A program made the translations under genes and the position numbers. From Psychrobacter sp. NZS113 (GTDB lineage: Bacteria > Pseudomonadota > Gammaproteobacteria > Pseudomonadales > Moraxellaceae), in the NCBI RefSeq assembly GCF_015864825.1, contig NZ_JADYWL010000001.1:62001-126000 (forward strand): 64,000 bases of DNA, written 5' to 3'. Shown here piece by piece: positions 39,783-49,505 of the stretch. The notes beneath the pieces were generated by a model. The model was given only the letters and a program-made list of their open reading frames with translations, had not been told where the DNA came from and ran no database searches. Each line of letters opens with the position of its first letter. Within the stretch, counting starts at the first letter, position 1.

Positions 39783-39820
39783 AAAAAAGGCAGCACCTCA
39801 AAAGAGATGCTGCCTTTTTA
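39783..39820 (-). terminator. Terminator downstream of the AcuI-like gene
   Basis: AAAAAGGCAGCA pairs with TGCTGCCTTTTT around a 13-nt loop, with runs on both sides, just after the AcuI-like stop on the minus strand. Confidence 0.85.
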
Positions 39821-39846
39821 TAATGTTCAACCGCTAAGCTAAAATT

Positions 39847-40851
39847 CTAACCCTTCACATTCACCACATAACGCCCAACCACTTTGCTCGACATAAAGCG
39901 ATCTAAGTATTCTGGCGTTTGCTCTAGCGTAATCTCTTCACCATAGCTCTCAAGATTAGGCAGCTTCATATCGGTGGCAACACGTTTCCAAATGGCTTCT
40001 TTATCAGCCAGTGGAATATAGACCGAATCGATACCCAATAATGACACCGCGCGGGTGATAAAAGGTATTACCGACATCGAAAAATCAGCGCCACTGGCTA
40101 GGCCGCAACTGGTCACTGCACCGCCCGCTTTAGTTTGCTTTAGTAGGTTGGGTAAGTAGTCACCACCAATGGTATCAATGGCGTTTGCCCATAGCTCACG
40201 GCCGACAGGTTTGTTACCAATTTCATTGATGGTATCGCGATGACGTACTTCGCTCGCGCCCAATGCTTTTAGATGCTCGCTTTGCTCAGGCTTACCTGAG
40301 AACGCAATCACCTCATAGCCGAGCTGCTTTAGGATAGCGATACTGATCGTACCGACGCCACCTGTTGCGCCAGTCACAGCGACTGGACCATCACTTGGTT
40401 TTGCGCCCATTTTCTCTAGCTTTTGCACACTCAGCGCTGCGGTCAATCCGCCAGTACCATAAGTCATTGCTTCTTTTAGCGTGAGCGTTTCTGGACAAGC
40501 CAGTGCCCAATCTGTTGGGATTGAGATCATCTGACCCAGACCACCATCTGTATCCATACCGAGATCATAGCCGAATACCAATACTTCTTGCCCTACGGTA
40601 AACGTGCCTGATTTGTCACTGACGACCACGCCTGCTGCATCGATACCAGGGGTATGTGGATACTGTTTGGTGATTCGTTTATTACCCGATGCCGACATTG
40701 CATCTTTAAAATTCAATGATGAGTAATGTACTTCGATGAGCAAATCGTTTTCTGGTAGGTCACTGATTTTGCGTTCTTGAATGCTTTTTTTAAATTCGCC
40801 ATCGCTGGTTTCTTCAACGACTAAGGCTTTGAAAGTTGTATCGTTTGACAT
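39847..40851 (-). CDS. MDR oxidoreductase, AcuI/YhdH family (acrylyl-CoA reductase-like)
   Basis: NADPH-dependent medium-chain reductase of the YhdH/YhfP group, which includes AcuI, the acrylyl-CoA reductase used in DMSP/acrylate and 3-hydroxypropionate metabolism. Typical blocks are VHYSSLNFKDAMSASG, PHTPGIDAAGVVV, the cofactor loop VTGATGGVGTISIAIL, and SGKPEQSEHLKALGA. The 334-residue length is usual. A GGGAT ribosome-binding site supports the start. AcuI proper is likely but not separable from YhdH by eye. Confidence 0.88.
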   Translation of the reverse strand: MSNDTTFKALVVEETSDGEFKKSIQERKISDLPENDLLIEVHYSSLNFKDAMSASGNKRITKQYPHTPGIDAAGVVVSDKSGTFTVGQEVLVFGYDLGMDTDGGLGQMISIPTDWALACPETLTLKEAMTYGTGGLTAALSVQKLEKMGAKPSDGPVAVTGATGGVGTISIAILKQLGYEVIAFSGKPEQSEHLKALGASEVRHRDTINEIGNKPVGRELWANAIDTIGGDYLPNLLKQTKAGGAVTSCGLASGADFSMSVIPFITRAVSLLGIDSVYIPLADKEAIWKRVATDMKLPNLESYGEEITLEQTPEYLDRFMSSKVVGRYVVNVKG

Positions 40852-40924
40852 GGTTATATCCCTATTCAGTTTTATTATTTGTGTTCATTAACTTAGCGAT
40901 ATTAGTACTGCAGAATGGTTAAAA

Positions 40925-40963
40925 AAAGCCCATCGTATCTTATTGTTCATACACATGGGCTTT
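40925..40963 (-). terminator. Terminator between two oxidoreductase genes
   Basis: AAAGCCCAT pairs with ATGGGCTTT around a loop of about 21 nt, with a preceding A-run that becomes the T-tract on the minus strand. It separates the two adjacent MDR-type genes. Confidence 0.75.
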
Positions 40964-41026
40964 CTTATTTTTTCTAATACCGCTAGTTTTTGCACTCATT
41001 ACGAGATTAAGAGACGAGTGCAGGAA

Positions 41027-42004
41027 TTAAGGTTTTAAAAGAACTTTGCCTTTTTTACCTGATTGCACTTTTCCAGACACTGCGGTGGCGATATCGTCCA
41101 GACTATAGATAGCTTCGATTGGTAGTTTTAGATCGCCATTCGTTGCGCGTTCTAGTAGCTCATCGATCAGACGTTGTTTGTTGTCTAGATCCATTTCTTG
41201 GCTGGTTTTGCTGCCCCAGAATCCTTTTACAGTCGCTTGCTTAAAGATTAAGCTGCCAGCGTCCAGTGCCATTGGCTTGCCTGACATGATACCAAATGAG
41301 ACCAGCGTTCCTTTGCTACCAAGTAATGATAGTAGCTCGTTGCTCGACTCACCACCGACCGAGTCAACGGCTGCTGTAATCTTGTCATCACCAATGATGG
41401 CGCGAACTTGGTCTTTCCAGTCATCGTCAGCTGTGACGACATTGTTTTTGATATCAAGTGAGGTCAGCTCTTCTATCGCGTCTTTACTACGTACGAGGTT
41501 AATCGTATTTACACCGCGCGCTGCTGCTAGCATCGCAAGGGTTTTACCGACAGCACCGTTTGCCGCGTTGTGGATGATCCATTGACCGCTACTCACTTCT
41601 AAGAATTCTAATAACATTAAGGCAGATAGTGGCATAGCAATCAGCTGTGCAGCCAGTTCGTCTTCGATGCTATCAGGCATGTTAAATACCATACTAGCAG
41701 GGGCGACAAAATACTCCGCCCACGTCTCATGCACACTGGCACACGCCACACGCTGACCAACACTAAATTCTGTCACATCATCGCCTACGGCATCGATAAT
41801 GCCTAGCGCTTCACTACCGCCGATGGCTGGCATCTCAGGCTTATAGCCATATTGTCCACTCACTGTCAGCATGTCATGGTTGTGAATAGGTGAGAGGATA
41901 GTTTTGATACGGACTTCGTTGGCAGCAGGCTGCGGCATAGGACTGTCGCCCACGCTCAATACGTCAGAAGGTTTGCCAAAGCTGTTATGAATAGCACTAC
42001 GCAT
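41027..42004 (-). CDS. MDR-type zinc-less alcohol dehydrogenase/quinone or enoyl reductase
   Basis: A 325-residue medium-chain dehydrogenase/reductase. It starts MRSAIHNSFGKPSDVLSVGD, has GQYGYKPEMPAIGGSEALG and FSVGQRVA, and the Rossmann loop NAANGAVGKTLAMLAAARG, as in enoyl-thioester (ETR/MECR-like) and quinone reductases. Zinc ligands of true alcohol dehydrogenases are not evident. The substrate cannot be given. An AAGGAA ribosome-binding site supports the start. It is separately terminated from its neighbour and so is probably transcribed alone. Confidence 0.85.
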   Translation of the reverse strand: MRSAIHNSFGKPSDVLSVGDSPMPQPAANEVRIKTILSPIHNHDMLTVSGQYGYKPEMPAIGGSEALGIIDAVGDDVTEFSVGQRVACASVHETWAEYFVAPASMVFNMPDSIEDELAAQLIAMPLSALMLLEFLEVSSGQWIIHNAANGAVGKTLAMLAAARGVNTINLVRSKDAIEELTSLDIKNNVVTADDDWKDQVRAIIGDDKITAAVDSVGGESSNELLSLLGSKGTLVSFGIMSGKPMALDAGSLIFKQATVKGFWGSKTSQEMDLDNKQRLIDELLERATNGDLKLPIEAIYSLDDIATAVSGKVQSGKKGKVLLKP

Positions 42005-43008
42005 AATAATTTCCTTTATGTATTTATGATTTGGTTTATTTATAAGTGTATGAATAACCGACTATAAATATCATGTTATCAAGGTCATTCACCAATGTAT
42101 TTTTTCTTCTAGTAGAAACGATACCATGATAATGATGCTTATAGGTTATCGACTCACAAAGACACTATACTTAAAAATAGACTGGTCGTCTAGACGTTGG
42201 ATACATTTGCGCTAACGGGATTTTATTATAGAAAGCTTGGCTTACATCGGTAGTATTCTTGGCGATACCGTTAGTATGGATGTAAAGCCGTTTATAGTAT
42301 TTGATTATGGGCTTCAGCAAGATTCTGTAGTTAGTATGACCTTTGGAAAAGAAACTAAAAAGAAAAATTATTGGTAACATGACTCAATAAATTATGGCGA
42401 ATATAGCAATTAATTACTTATGTTAATTAACCACCATGCTACTCGCGGTCGCATTAGAAATTGTTACATTACGTGACATGAGCAGTCTTCGATATGATTC
42501 TCTAAATTCTCAGATGTCTTACACTCGATAGCATATCACTACTTCAAACATTAATTCGTCAGCACTATAAAGTTTCAAATAGATGTCAGCTACAATTTAT
42601 CACAACAGAATAATATTTTAATGAGTGATGGGTTTTTATGAAAAAAATGTATAAATCCTTGTAAAATTCTATGAATGAGTATGTTTTTCGTTCGTTTCTA
42701 CTCATTATTAGTACATGCAGATGTTTGACTATATTTACATTTCTTCTATGAACTGAAAAATTGTTGACATAGATGGCTTTTTTGATTATTACTATTACTA
42801 ATAACTTTATAACGTTCATTATTCACAGATGTTAGTCATCAGAAATTTAGATATTCGAAATGTCTGATTAATCATCGCTATGAGGTTAGTGGTCAGAATA
42901 TGACCCCTAACTACGTAATAATGAATATGAAAACGATAAACTTTCAACTTTAATGGATTTATGAACAGGTTGATTAATCTGTTCGCCATCTGCCCGCTAG
43001 GACGCCAT
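42005..43008. other. Long gene-free region
   Basis: About 1 kb, AT-rich, with no convincing intact gene, terminator or IS. A frame at about 42132-42377 on the plus strand reads about 80 codons interrupted by one stop and could be a decayed gene. The region upstream of oppA also carries its promoter. Confidence 0.5.
42132..42377 (+). pseudogene. Possible gene remnant
   Basis: In one plus-strand frame, ATG at 42132 leads to about 27 codons (ending KIDWSSRRWIHLR), a TAA stop, then about 50 more codons in the same frame ending FGKETKKKNYW. The second part looks protein-like (IIESLAYIGSILGDTVSMD; PFIVFDYGLQQDSVV). I do not recognise the family, and chance cannot be excluded. Confidence 0.2.
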
Positions 43009-44679
43009 ATGACCCACAACCCTGTCTCATTCCGTACTGCTATCTTTTTACCCACTTCCCTTGTACTTGCTATGTTTATGACCGGTTGTAGTGACGATAC
43101 GGCAAACAATAATGCCAGCTCATCAGCTGATATTGATCCAAGCGTACTGGCAGAGACTCAGGAAATGGTCATCAATAACGGGACGGAACCTGAGTCGCTA
43201 GATCCTCATAAGGTGTCTGGTGTACCTGAGTCTAATATTGGTCGCCAATTATTTGAAGGATTGACCAATACCGATGCAGACGGCAAAACCATTCCAGGAA
43301 TGGCAACTGAGTGGGAGAGTCCAGACAACAAAGTCTGGACGTTCAAACTGCGTGACGCTAAGTGGTCAAACGGCGATCCTGTGACGGCGCAAGATTTTGT
43401 CTATAGTATGCGCCGATTGGTCGATCCAGATACCGCATCCCCTTATTCAAGCTATTTGGTTGATGCAAAGGTCGTCGGCGCTGACAAAATCGTCGAAGGC
43501 GCTGCTGGCATCGAGACGCTTGGGGTAAAAGCAATCGATGACAAAATATTGCAAATCACGTTGTCAGAGCCCGTACCTTATTTTCCAGATATGCTGATTC
43601 ACAACTCCGTCAAACCTGTGCATCAAAAAACCATCGAAGCATTCGGTGATAAATGGACAGATCCTGCCAACATCGTCGTCAATGGTCCTTACAAAGTCAG
43701 TAAGTGGAAGATCAACGATGAACTCGTTTTGACACGTAATCCTTCTTATTATGACGATGCCAATACGACGCTGAACACCATCACGATACTACCGATTCCT
43801 TCTAGCACCACCGATGTTGCGCGCTATCAGGCTGGTGAAGTGGATGTCACTTATAACGAGATTCCAACCGAGCAGTTCGCTTCCTTAAAAGAGAGCAATG
43901 GTGATGAGCTTAGAGTCTCTCCTTATCTTTGTACGTATTACTATGAATTTAATACGGTCAAACCGCCTTTTGATAATCCAAAAGTACGTCGCGCGTTAGC
44001 CTTGGCATTGGATCGCGACACTATTGCAGATAAGGTGATCGGTCAAGGACAAACGGCGGCTTATCAGCTCACGCCTACCGCCGCGAATGGAGATGTGGCT
44101 AATACACCAGAATGGTCTACTTGGGATAAAGAAAAGCGTATCGCTGAGGCTAAAAAACTCTTGAATGAAGCCGGCTACAACGAGAGTAATCCACTCGCGT
44201 TTGAGCTGCTGTATAACACCAATGACAACCATAAAAAGGTCGCAGTTGCTGCCACTTCGTTATGGACGCAAGCACTTGGTTTTGTTGATGTGACATTGAC
44301 GAATAAAGAGTGGAAAACCTATCTGGATACGCGCCGCAACGGTAACTATCAAATCGCTCGTGCTGGCTGGTGTGCGGATTATAACGAACCTTCAGCCTTT
44401 TTGAATATTGCCAAATCTGACAATAGCGGTAACTACGGTAAGTATGCTAATGCCAATTTTGATAGCTTAATGGCTCAAACGTTAAAAGCGGGTGTCACAC
44501 CTGAGCAGCGTGCAAGCTTGTATCAAAAAGCTGAGGCACAGTTAGATCAAGATATGGGGCTACTCAATATCTATCATTACGTCAGCCCTCGTTTGGTAAA
44601 ACCTTACGTCATCGGCTTTTCAAAGAACGATCCTCTAGATAATTGGCAAGGTAAAGATATCTCTATCGCCAAGCACTGA
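43009..44679 (+). CDS. oppA: Oligopeptide ABC transporter substrate-binding lipoprotein OppA
   Basis: Periplasmic (lipid-anchored) peptide-binding protein that feeds the OppBCDF importer. The signal peptide has a lipobox ending in MFMTGC. The mature SBP_bac_5 domain includes EPESLDPHKVSGVPESNIGR, RQLFEGLTNTDADGK, WTFKLRDAKWSNGDPVTAQD (typical of OppA/MppA) and NPKVRRALALALDRDTI. I chose the ATG at 43009 because it has AGGA just upstream and gives a compact lipoprotein signal; an in-frame ATG at 42961 would add 16 residues. It heads the opp operon. Confidence 0.93.
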   Translation: MTHNPVSFRTAIFLPTSLVLAMFMTGCSDDTANNNASSSADIDPSVLAETQEMVINNGTEPESLDPHKVSGVPESNIGRQLFEGLTNTDADGKTIPGMATEWESPDNKVWTFKLRDAKWSNGDPVTAQDFVYSMRRLVDPDTASPYSSYLVDAKVVGADKIVEGAAGIETLGVKAIDDKILQITLSEPVPYFPDMLIHNSVKPVHQKTIEAFGDKWTDPANIVVNGPYKVSKWKINDELVLTRNPSYYDDANTTLNTITILPIPSSTTDVARYQAGEVDVTYNEIPTEQFASLKESNGDELRVSPYLCTYYYEFNTVKPPFDNPKVRRALALALDRDTIADKVIGQGQTAAYQLTPTAANGDVANTPEWSTWDKEKRIAEAKKLLNEAGYNESNPLAFELLYNTNDNHKKVAVAATSLWTQALGFVDVTLTNKEWKTYLDTRRNGNYQIARAGWCADYNEPSAFLNIAKSDNSGNYGKYANANFDSLMAQTLKAGVTPEQRASLYQKAEAQLDQDMGLLNIYHYVSPRLVKPYVIGFSKNDPLDNWQGKDISIAKH

Positions 44680-44868
44680 TCATTAAGCACTGATCATCAA
44701 AGAATGACCATCCAATAGTCTTATCAGCAGGCGCTATGAAAAGGAGTAATTCCGATTGATAGCGTCGGTCTGCTATGGATTAGAGAAAATCTGAAAGCAG
44801 CGTAAATACTCAAAACGAGCATTTTAAAATCAGGCATCGTTGTACAGGTAATATTATAAAGAGGCATT

Positions 44869-45789
44869 ATGCTAAAGCTTATTTTTCGGCGGATTTTAGA
44901 AGCCATTCCGACCATGTTTGTGTTGATAACCGTGTCCTTTTTTATGATGCGGTTAGCACCGGGCAGTCCTTTTAGTAGTGAGCGCAGCTTGTCGCCAGCG
45001 GTATTGGCCAATATCGAAGCCAAATACAATCTTAACGATCCTATGTGGCTGCAATATATCCACTATCTACAGCAGCTGGCAGTAGGCGATTTTGGCCCGT
45101 CTTTTAAATATAAAGACTATACGGTCAATGAGCTATTGTCGCAGTCGTTTCCAGTGTCTATGGAACTGGGTATGTACGCTTTTATATTGGCACTGGTGTT
45201 AGGACTTATCCTTGGTGTGATAGCGGCGCTCAAGCAAAACTCGTGGATGGATTATGTACTGATGGCGTTTGCCATGACAGGTGTTGTGATTCCAAGCTTT
45301 GTGAAAGCCCCACTATTGGTACTTATTTTTGCCATTATTTTGCAGTGGCTGCCAGCAGGTGGCTGGAACGATGGGGCCGTGCGAAATTTGATATTGCCCG
45401 TCACCGCCTTGGCATTGGCTTATGTCGCCAGTATCGCGCGTATCATGCGTGGCTCTATGATTGAGGTGATGAACAGCCAGTACATTCGCACGGCCCGGTC
45501 TAAAGGCTTGCCGATGCGACAAATCGTGATGAAGCATGCGCTCAGACCAGCTTTATTACCCGTCATCTCTTATCTAGGTCCTGCTTTCGTGGGTATTATT
45601 ACCGGCTCTATCGTGATCGAGACTATTTTTGGTTTGCCGGGTATCGGACAGTTATTTGTGAATGGAGCGCTCAATCGTGATTATGGGGTCGTGCTCAGTT
45701 TGACCATTTTGGTTGGTGTATTAACGATCGCCTTTAACGCCATCGTCGATATTTTATACGCCATCATTGATCCGAAAATCCAGTATTGA
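44869..45789 (+). CDS. oppB: Oligopeptide ABC transporter permease OppB
   Basis: Inner-membrane permease of the peptide importer. The N-terminal membrane segment FRRILEAIPTMFVLITVSFF precedes RLAPGSPF, typical of OppB/DppB. The ABC-contact loop is MNSQYIRTARSKGLPMRQIV, and FGLPGIGQLFVNGALNRDY follows. Six membrane segments and a 306-residue length are normal. It begins about 190 bp after oppA, so reduced read-through from a distal promoter or mRNA processing could let the binding protein be made in excess. Confidence 0.95.
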   Translation: MLKLIFRRILEAIPTMFVLITVSFFMMRLAPGSPFSSERSLSPAVLANIEAKYNLNDPMWLQYIHYLQQLAVGDFGPSFKYKDYTVNELLSQSFPVSMELGMYAFILALVLGLILGVIAALKQNSWMDYVLMAFAMTGVVIPSFVKAPLLVLIFAIILQWLPAGGWNDGAVRNLILPVTALALAYVASIARIMRGSMIEVMNSQYIRTARSKGLPMRQIVMKHALRPALLPVISYLGPAFVGIITGSIVIETIFGLPGIGQLFVNGALNRDYGVVLSLTILVGVLTIAFNAIVDILYAIIDPKIQY

Positions 45790-45899
45790 TATTAATATTG
45801 ATGGCCGCTTAAAACACACCGTATAAATGCCAATCATCGCTTAAAAATAAATATCAGATTTTCAATTAGACCCTCAATTAGATAAGTAAAAGGACGACT

Positions 45900-46805
45900 A
45901 TGAGCCTGACCGTAGACCAGCCAACCGAGCTTATGGATACGCCTGTTAAAGAGATTAAAGGTCGTAGCCTGTGGCAAGATGCGTGGCGACGTTTTTATCA
46001 AAACAAAGCAGCAGTGACGAGCTTTTTTATCTTATTACTCGTCGGTATGTTTGTCATCTTTGTGCCCATGCTAGCGCCTTTTGGTTATGCAGATACCGAC
46101 TGGAACTTTATGCAGTCTGCACCCTCGATTGAAAACAAGCATTATTTTGGTACGGACTCGCTGGGTCGAGATTTGCTCGTGCGCACAGCAGTCGGCGGGC
46201 GAATATCTCTATTGGTGGGTATCGCTGGTGCAACGGTGGCGGTACTGGTTGGTACGGTATATGGTGCAACATCAGGCTATCTGGGCGGCAAAGTCGACAT
46301 GATTATGATGCGCTTTTTAGAAATCCTTAGCGCCTTTCCTTTTATGTTCTTTGTGATTTTGCTCGTGACGATATTTGGTCGTAACCTTATTTTAATTTTC
46401 GTCGCTATCGGATTGGTCTCTTGGCTAGATGTCGCTCGTATCGTCCGTGGTCAGACGCTCAGTCTAAAAAGCAAAGAGTTTATTGAAGCGGCACACGTCG
46501 GCGGGGTATCCGGCTTTAATATTATCCTGCGTCATATCGTGCCCAACGTGCTTGGCGTGGTGGTGGTTTATGCTTCGTTACTGGTGCCAACGATGATTTT
46601 GTTTGAGTCGTTTTTGAGCTTCTTAGGACTTGGTGTACAAGAGCCTATGACCAGTTGGGGTGCGCTACTCCAAGAGGGCTCACAAACGATGCAAGTCGCC
46701 CCTTGGCAGATTTTGATTCCCTCGGCTTTTTTGGTCATTACTTTATTTTGCTTTAACTTTATTGGCGATGGTCTACGTGATGCATTCGACCCCAAAGACC
46801 GCTAG
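45900..46805 (+). CDS. oppC: Oligopeptide ABC transporter permease OppC
   Basis: Second permease, partner of OppB. The hydrophilic N-terminal tail LWQDAWRRFYQNKAAVTSFF, then HYFGTDSLGRDLLVRTAVGGR, is diagnostic of OppC/DppC. The coupling loop is KSKEFIEAAHVGGVSGFNII, and SFLGLGVQEPMTSWGALLQEG follows. Its 301-residue length is standard. It lies 110 bp after oppB, with an AAAGGACG ribosome-binding site. Confidence 0.95.
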   Translation: MSLTVDQPTELMDTPVKEIKGRSLWQDAWRRFYQNKAAVTSFFILLLVGMFVIFVPMLAPFGYADTDWNFMQSAPSIENKHYFGTDSLGRDLLVRTAVGGRISLLVGIAGATVAVLVGTVYGATSGYLGGKVDMIMMRFLEILSAFPFMFFVILLVTIFGRNLILIFVAIGLVSWLDVARIVRGQTLSLKSKEFIEAAHVGGVSGFNIILRHIVPNVLGVVVVYASLLVPTMILFESFLSFLGLGVQEPMTSWGALLQEGSQTMQVAPWQILIPSAFLVITLFCFNFIGDGLRDAFDPKDR

Positions 46806-46832
46806 GCTCAAGCTCGCTAGGAGAACAACATC

Positions 46833-48002
46833 ATGGCAACTCAAGATATTAATAGTGCACCTAAAAAAATAGATTCTACTGTCCGTAAGATAGGCGCTGA
46901 GTCAGAGCTCAATAATCAGGGCAATCCAGCCAGCCAAGCCAATCAAGAAAGCAGCTTGTTGGCGGTCAAAGATTTATCTGTGCAATTCACGACCGAAGAT
47001 GGACTTGTGACCGCCGTGAATGGTTTAAATTTTAACCTGCATGAGGGTGAGACGTTGGGCATCGTCGGCGAATCAGGCTCTGGCAAGTCGCAGACGGCGT
47101 TTGCCATCATGGGTTTGCTAGCAAAGAATGGCCGTACCAAAGGTTCCGTAAAATTTGAAGGCAATGAGTTGCTGGGCTTATCACAAAAGGCACTGAATAA
47201 AATTCGCGCTGAGCAAATCGCTATGATCTTCCAAGATCCAATGACCTCACTCAACCCATATATGAAAATAGGCGATCAGCTTGCCGAAGTGTTGATCCTG
47301 CATAAAGGTATGAGCAAAAAAGACGCATGGGCAGAGTCGATACGTATGCTCGATGCGGTCAAAATCCCTGAGGCAAAAAACCGTATTGGCATGTATCCGC
47401 ATGAGTTTTCAGGTGGTATGCGTCAGCGGGTCATGATTGCTATGGCGCTGCTGTGTCGGCCTAAACTACTGATTGCCGATGAGCCAACGACCGCACTTGA
47501 TGTGACCGTACAAGCACAGATTATGGTGCTATTGAATGAGCTAAAGCGTGATTTTGGCACCACTATTGTCATGATTACGCATGATTTGGGTGTGGTGGCA
47601 GGTATCTGTGATCGGGTGCTTGTGATGTATGCTGGTCGTACCATGGCATATGGTGAGACGGAAGAGATTTTTTATACGCCGACGCATCCTTATACTATCG
47701 GGCTATTAAAAGCCATTCCGCGTCTGGATGATGATAAAGGTAAGCTTGAGACTATTCCTGGCAGTCCGCCTAATCTACTTAACCTGCCGACTGGCTGTCC
47801 TTTTCATGAGCGCTGTACGCATGCGATGGATATCTGCCGTGATGTACCGCCGCCACTTGAGTTTCTGCCTAATGAGCGTCAACGCGCTTGTCATTGGCAG
47901 CCTGAGATGCAAGTCGATAAGTCAGCAGATATTAAAGAGAGTGTTTCAGCAGACACCGATACTGATACGGGCACCAAAAATCCATCAACGCTGGAGGGCT
48001 AG
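46833..48002 (+). CDS. oppD: Oligopeptide ABC transporter ATPase OppD
   Basis: ATPase energising peptide import. Walker A is GESGSGKSQ, the Q-loop [13 protein letters not shown], the signature [20 protein letters not shown], Walker [13 protein letters not shown], and the switch His is in MITHDLGVV. The C-terminal oligopeptide domain has the cysteine motif [17 protein letters not shown], which can bind an iron-sulfur cluster in this family. It has an N-terminal extension of about 45 residues and an acidic, threonine-rich C-tail, both unusual for OppD. Confidence 0.95.
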   Translation: MATQDINSAPKKIDSTVRKIGAESELNNQGNPASQANQESSLLAVKDLSVQFTTEDGLVTAVNGLNFNLHEGETLGIVGESGSGKSQTAFAIMGLLAKNGRTKGSVKFEGNELLGLSQKALNKIRAEQIAMIFQDPMTSLNPYMKIGDQLAEVLILHKGMSKKDAWAESIRMLDAVKIPEAKNRIGMYPHEFSGGMRQRVMIAMALLCRPKLLIADEPTTALDVTVQAQIMVLLNELKRDFGTTIVMITHDLGVVAGICDRVLVMYAGRTMAYGETEEIFYTPTHPYTIGLLKAIPRLDDDKGKLETIPGSPPNLLNLPTGCPFHERCTHAMDICRDVPPPLEFLPNERQRACHWQPEMQVDKSADIKESVSADTDTDTGTKNPSTLEG

Positions 48003-48005
48003 AGC

Positions 48006-49031
48006 ATGACACTATCAAATACAGAGATGGTCAAAAACAGCAGCCAAGCCCCGCTATTACAAGTACAAAATGTGCATACGACATTCAATATTAAGCAAAA
48101 AGGCACGTACTTTTGGCAAAAGCCCGATACCTTAAAAGCCGTCAATGGCGTCTCGTTTGAGCTATTCGCTGGCGAGACTTTGGGCGTGGTAGGTGAGTCG
48201 GGATGCGGTAAGTCGACGCTGGCAAGAACGATCATCGGCCTCATACAAGCCAATTCCGGCAGTATTAAATTCGGTGATGAAGAGATCGTGGGCGCTTCCA
48301 AAAAAACCATGAGAATGAAGCGCAAAGACATTCAAATGATATTCCAAGATCCGCTAGCCTCGCTCAATCCGCGTATGACCGTAGGGGATATCATCGCAGA
48401 ACCGCTGCGGACGTATTATCCAAACATGAAAAAAGCAGAGGTGCAGGATGAAGTACGTGCCCTGATGAAAAAGGTTGGCCTGCTGTCCAATCAGATTAAC
48501 CGCTATCCGCATGAGTTCTCTGGTGGTCAGTGTCAGCGCATTGGTATTGCTCGTGCATTGATACTAAAGCCTAAAATCATTATCTGTGATGAGCCAGTCT
48601 CCGCCCTTGACGTCTCTATTCAAGCGCAGGTCATTAATTTATTGCAAGACATACAGCAAGAGATGGGATTGGCGCTGATTTTTATCGCTCATGATCTGTC
48701 AGTGATTAAGCATATCGCCGATCGGGTACTGGTCATGTATTTAGGTCATGCGGTTGAGCTAGGGGTAGACAAGGCCGTGTATAGCAATCCGACGCATCCA
48801 TATACCCAAGCGCTGATGTCTGCGGTGCCATTACCTGATCCTATCGCCGAACGTAATAAAACCATTCAGTTGTTAGAAGGGGATTTGCCAAGTCCGATCA
48901 ATCCACCGTCAGGCTGCGTATTCCGTACTCGCTGCCCGATCGCTGACAGCGAGTGTGCCCAAATCAAACCTGAGTTAGAAGGTACGTTGAACCATAGAGT
49001 CGCTTGTCTAAAGAATAAAGTTGCGTCTTAG
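48006..49031 (+). CDS. oppF: Oligopeptide ABC transporter ATPase OppF
   Basis: Second ATPase of the importer. Walker A is GESGCGKST, the Q-loop IFQDPLASLNPRM, the signature EFSGGQCQRIGIARALILKPK, Walker B IICDEPVSALD, and the switch His is in FIAHDLSVIKHIADR. The C-terminal cysteine motif GCVFRTRCPIADSECAQ is present. It starts 3 bp after the oppD stop, so translation is probably coupled. Confidence 0.95.
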   Translation: MTLSNTEMVKNSSQAPLLQVQNVHTTFNIKQKGTYFWQKPDTLKAVNGVSFELFAGETLGVVGESGCGKSTLARTIIGLIQANSGSIKFGDEEIVGASKKTMRMKRKDIQMIFQDPLASLNPRMTVGDIIAEPLRTYYPNMKKAEVQDEVRALMKKVGLLSNQINRYPHEFSGGQCQRIGIARALILKPKIIICDEPVSALDVSIQAQVINLLQDIQQEMGLALIFIAHDLSVIKHIADRVLVMYLGHAVELGVDKAVYSNPTHPYTQALMSAVPLPDPIAERNKTIQLLEGDLPSPINPPSGCVFRTRCPIADSECAQIKPELEGTLNHRVACLKNKVAS

Positions 49032-49084
49032 TCCATTCACAGCTATAGCAATATCCACAATGATATTGATACGAGAAAAACGCG

Positions 49085-49112
49085 CGCAAGCGATACATCA
49101 GTACGGCTTGCG
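49085..49112 (+). terminator. Hairpin downstream of oppF (possible terminator)
   Basis: CGCAAGC pairs with GCTTGCG around a loop of about 14 nt. There is no T-run, so termination here is uncertain. Confidence 0.35.
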
Positions 49113-49153
49113 AAGTTAACGCTATAGCGGTTTGATAATGGTTAAATTGCGTC

Positions 49154-49408
49154 TCAATAAAACTCTATTCTACTCAACACATGCTCTTGTACCAGATAAG
49201 CACAAATATAAGCGCTTGGCCAAGCAAAACCAAAGGCCAAAACCCAAGAATGCATCAGCTCCATAAAGAAGCCATCGATAAAGCCTTGTTTGACCACCAA
49301 TAACGCTGTTGAGATGATAAGCGACATCATCAACGCCATGATGCCAGTAAAGATCAGTCGGTAGTATTTACGGCGAGTGCGGAGTTTGATAGCGGTAAGT
49401 TTTGCCAT
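49154..49408 (-). CDS. DUF2798-like small membrane protein
   Basis: An 84-residue protein with a basic N-terminus (KLRTRRKYYRLIFTGIMALM), two membrane segments (GIMALMMSLIISTALLVV and LMHSWVLAFGFAWPSAYICA) and a short tail. The layout resembles DUF2798 proteins, which have two helices with a conserved W...F.W region. The ATG at 49408 has an excellent AGGAGGA ribosome-binding site; the upstream open frame is not needed. Function unknown. Divergent from the racemase gene. Confidence 0.78.
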   Translation of the reverse strand: MAKLTAIKLRTRRKYYRLIFTGIMALMMSLIISTALLVVKQGFIDGFFMELMHSWVLAFGFAWPSAYICAYLVQEHVLSRIEFY

Positions 49409-49505
49409 AGGTTTATGTCCTCCTACATAGTAATCGTCATGCCCCATGGGCAGTATTTCTGATACGATAAATGAGAATTAAAAAATAATAAATAGGATAA
49501 ATAGC

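Noticed and set aside
42586..43109. Minus-strand frames upstream of oppA
   Set aside because: Low-complexity, AT-rich translations without ribosome-binding sites; they overlap the oppA start region.
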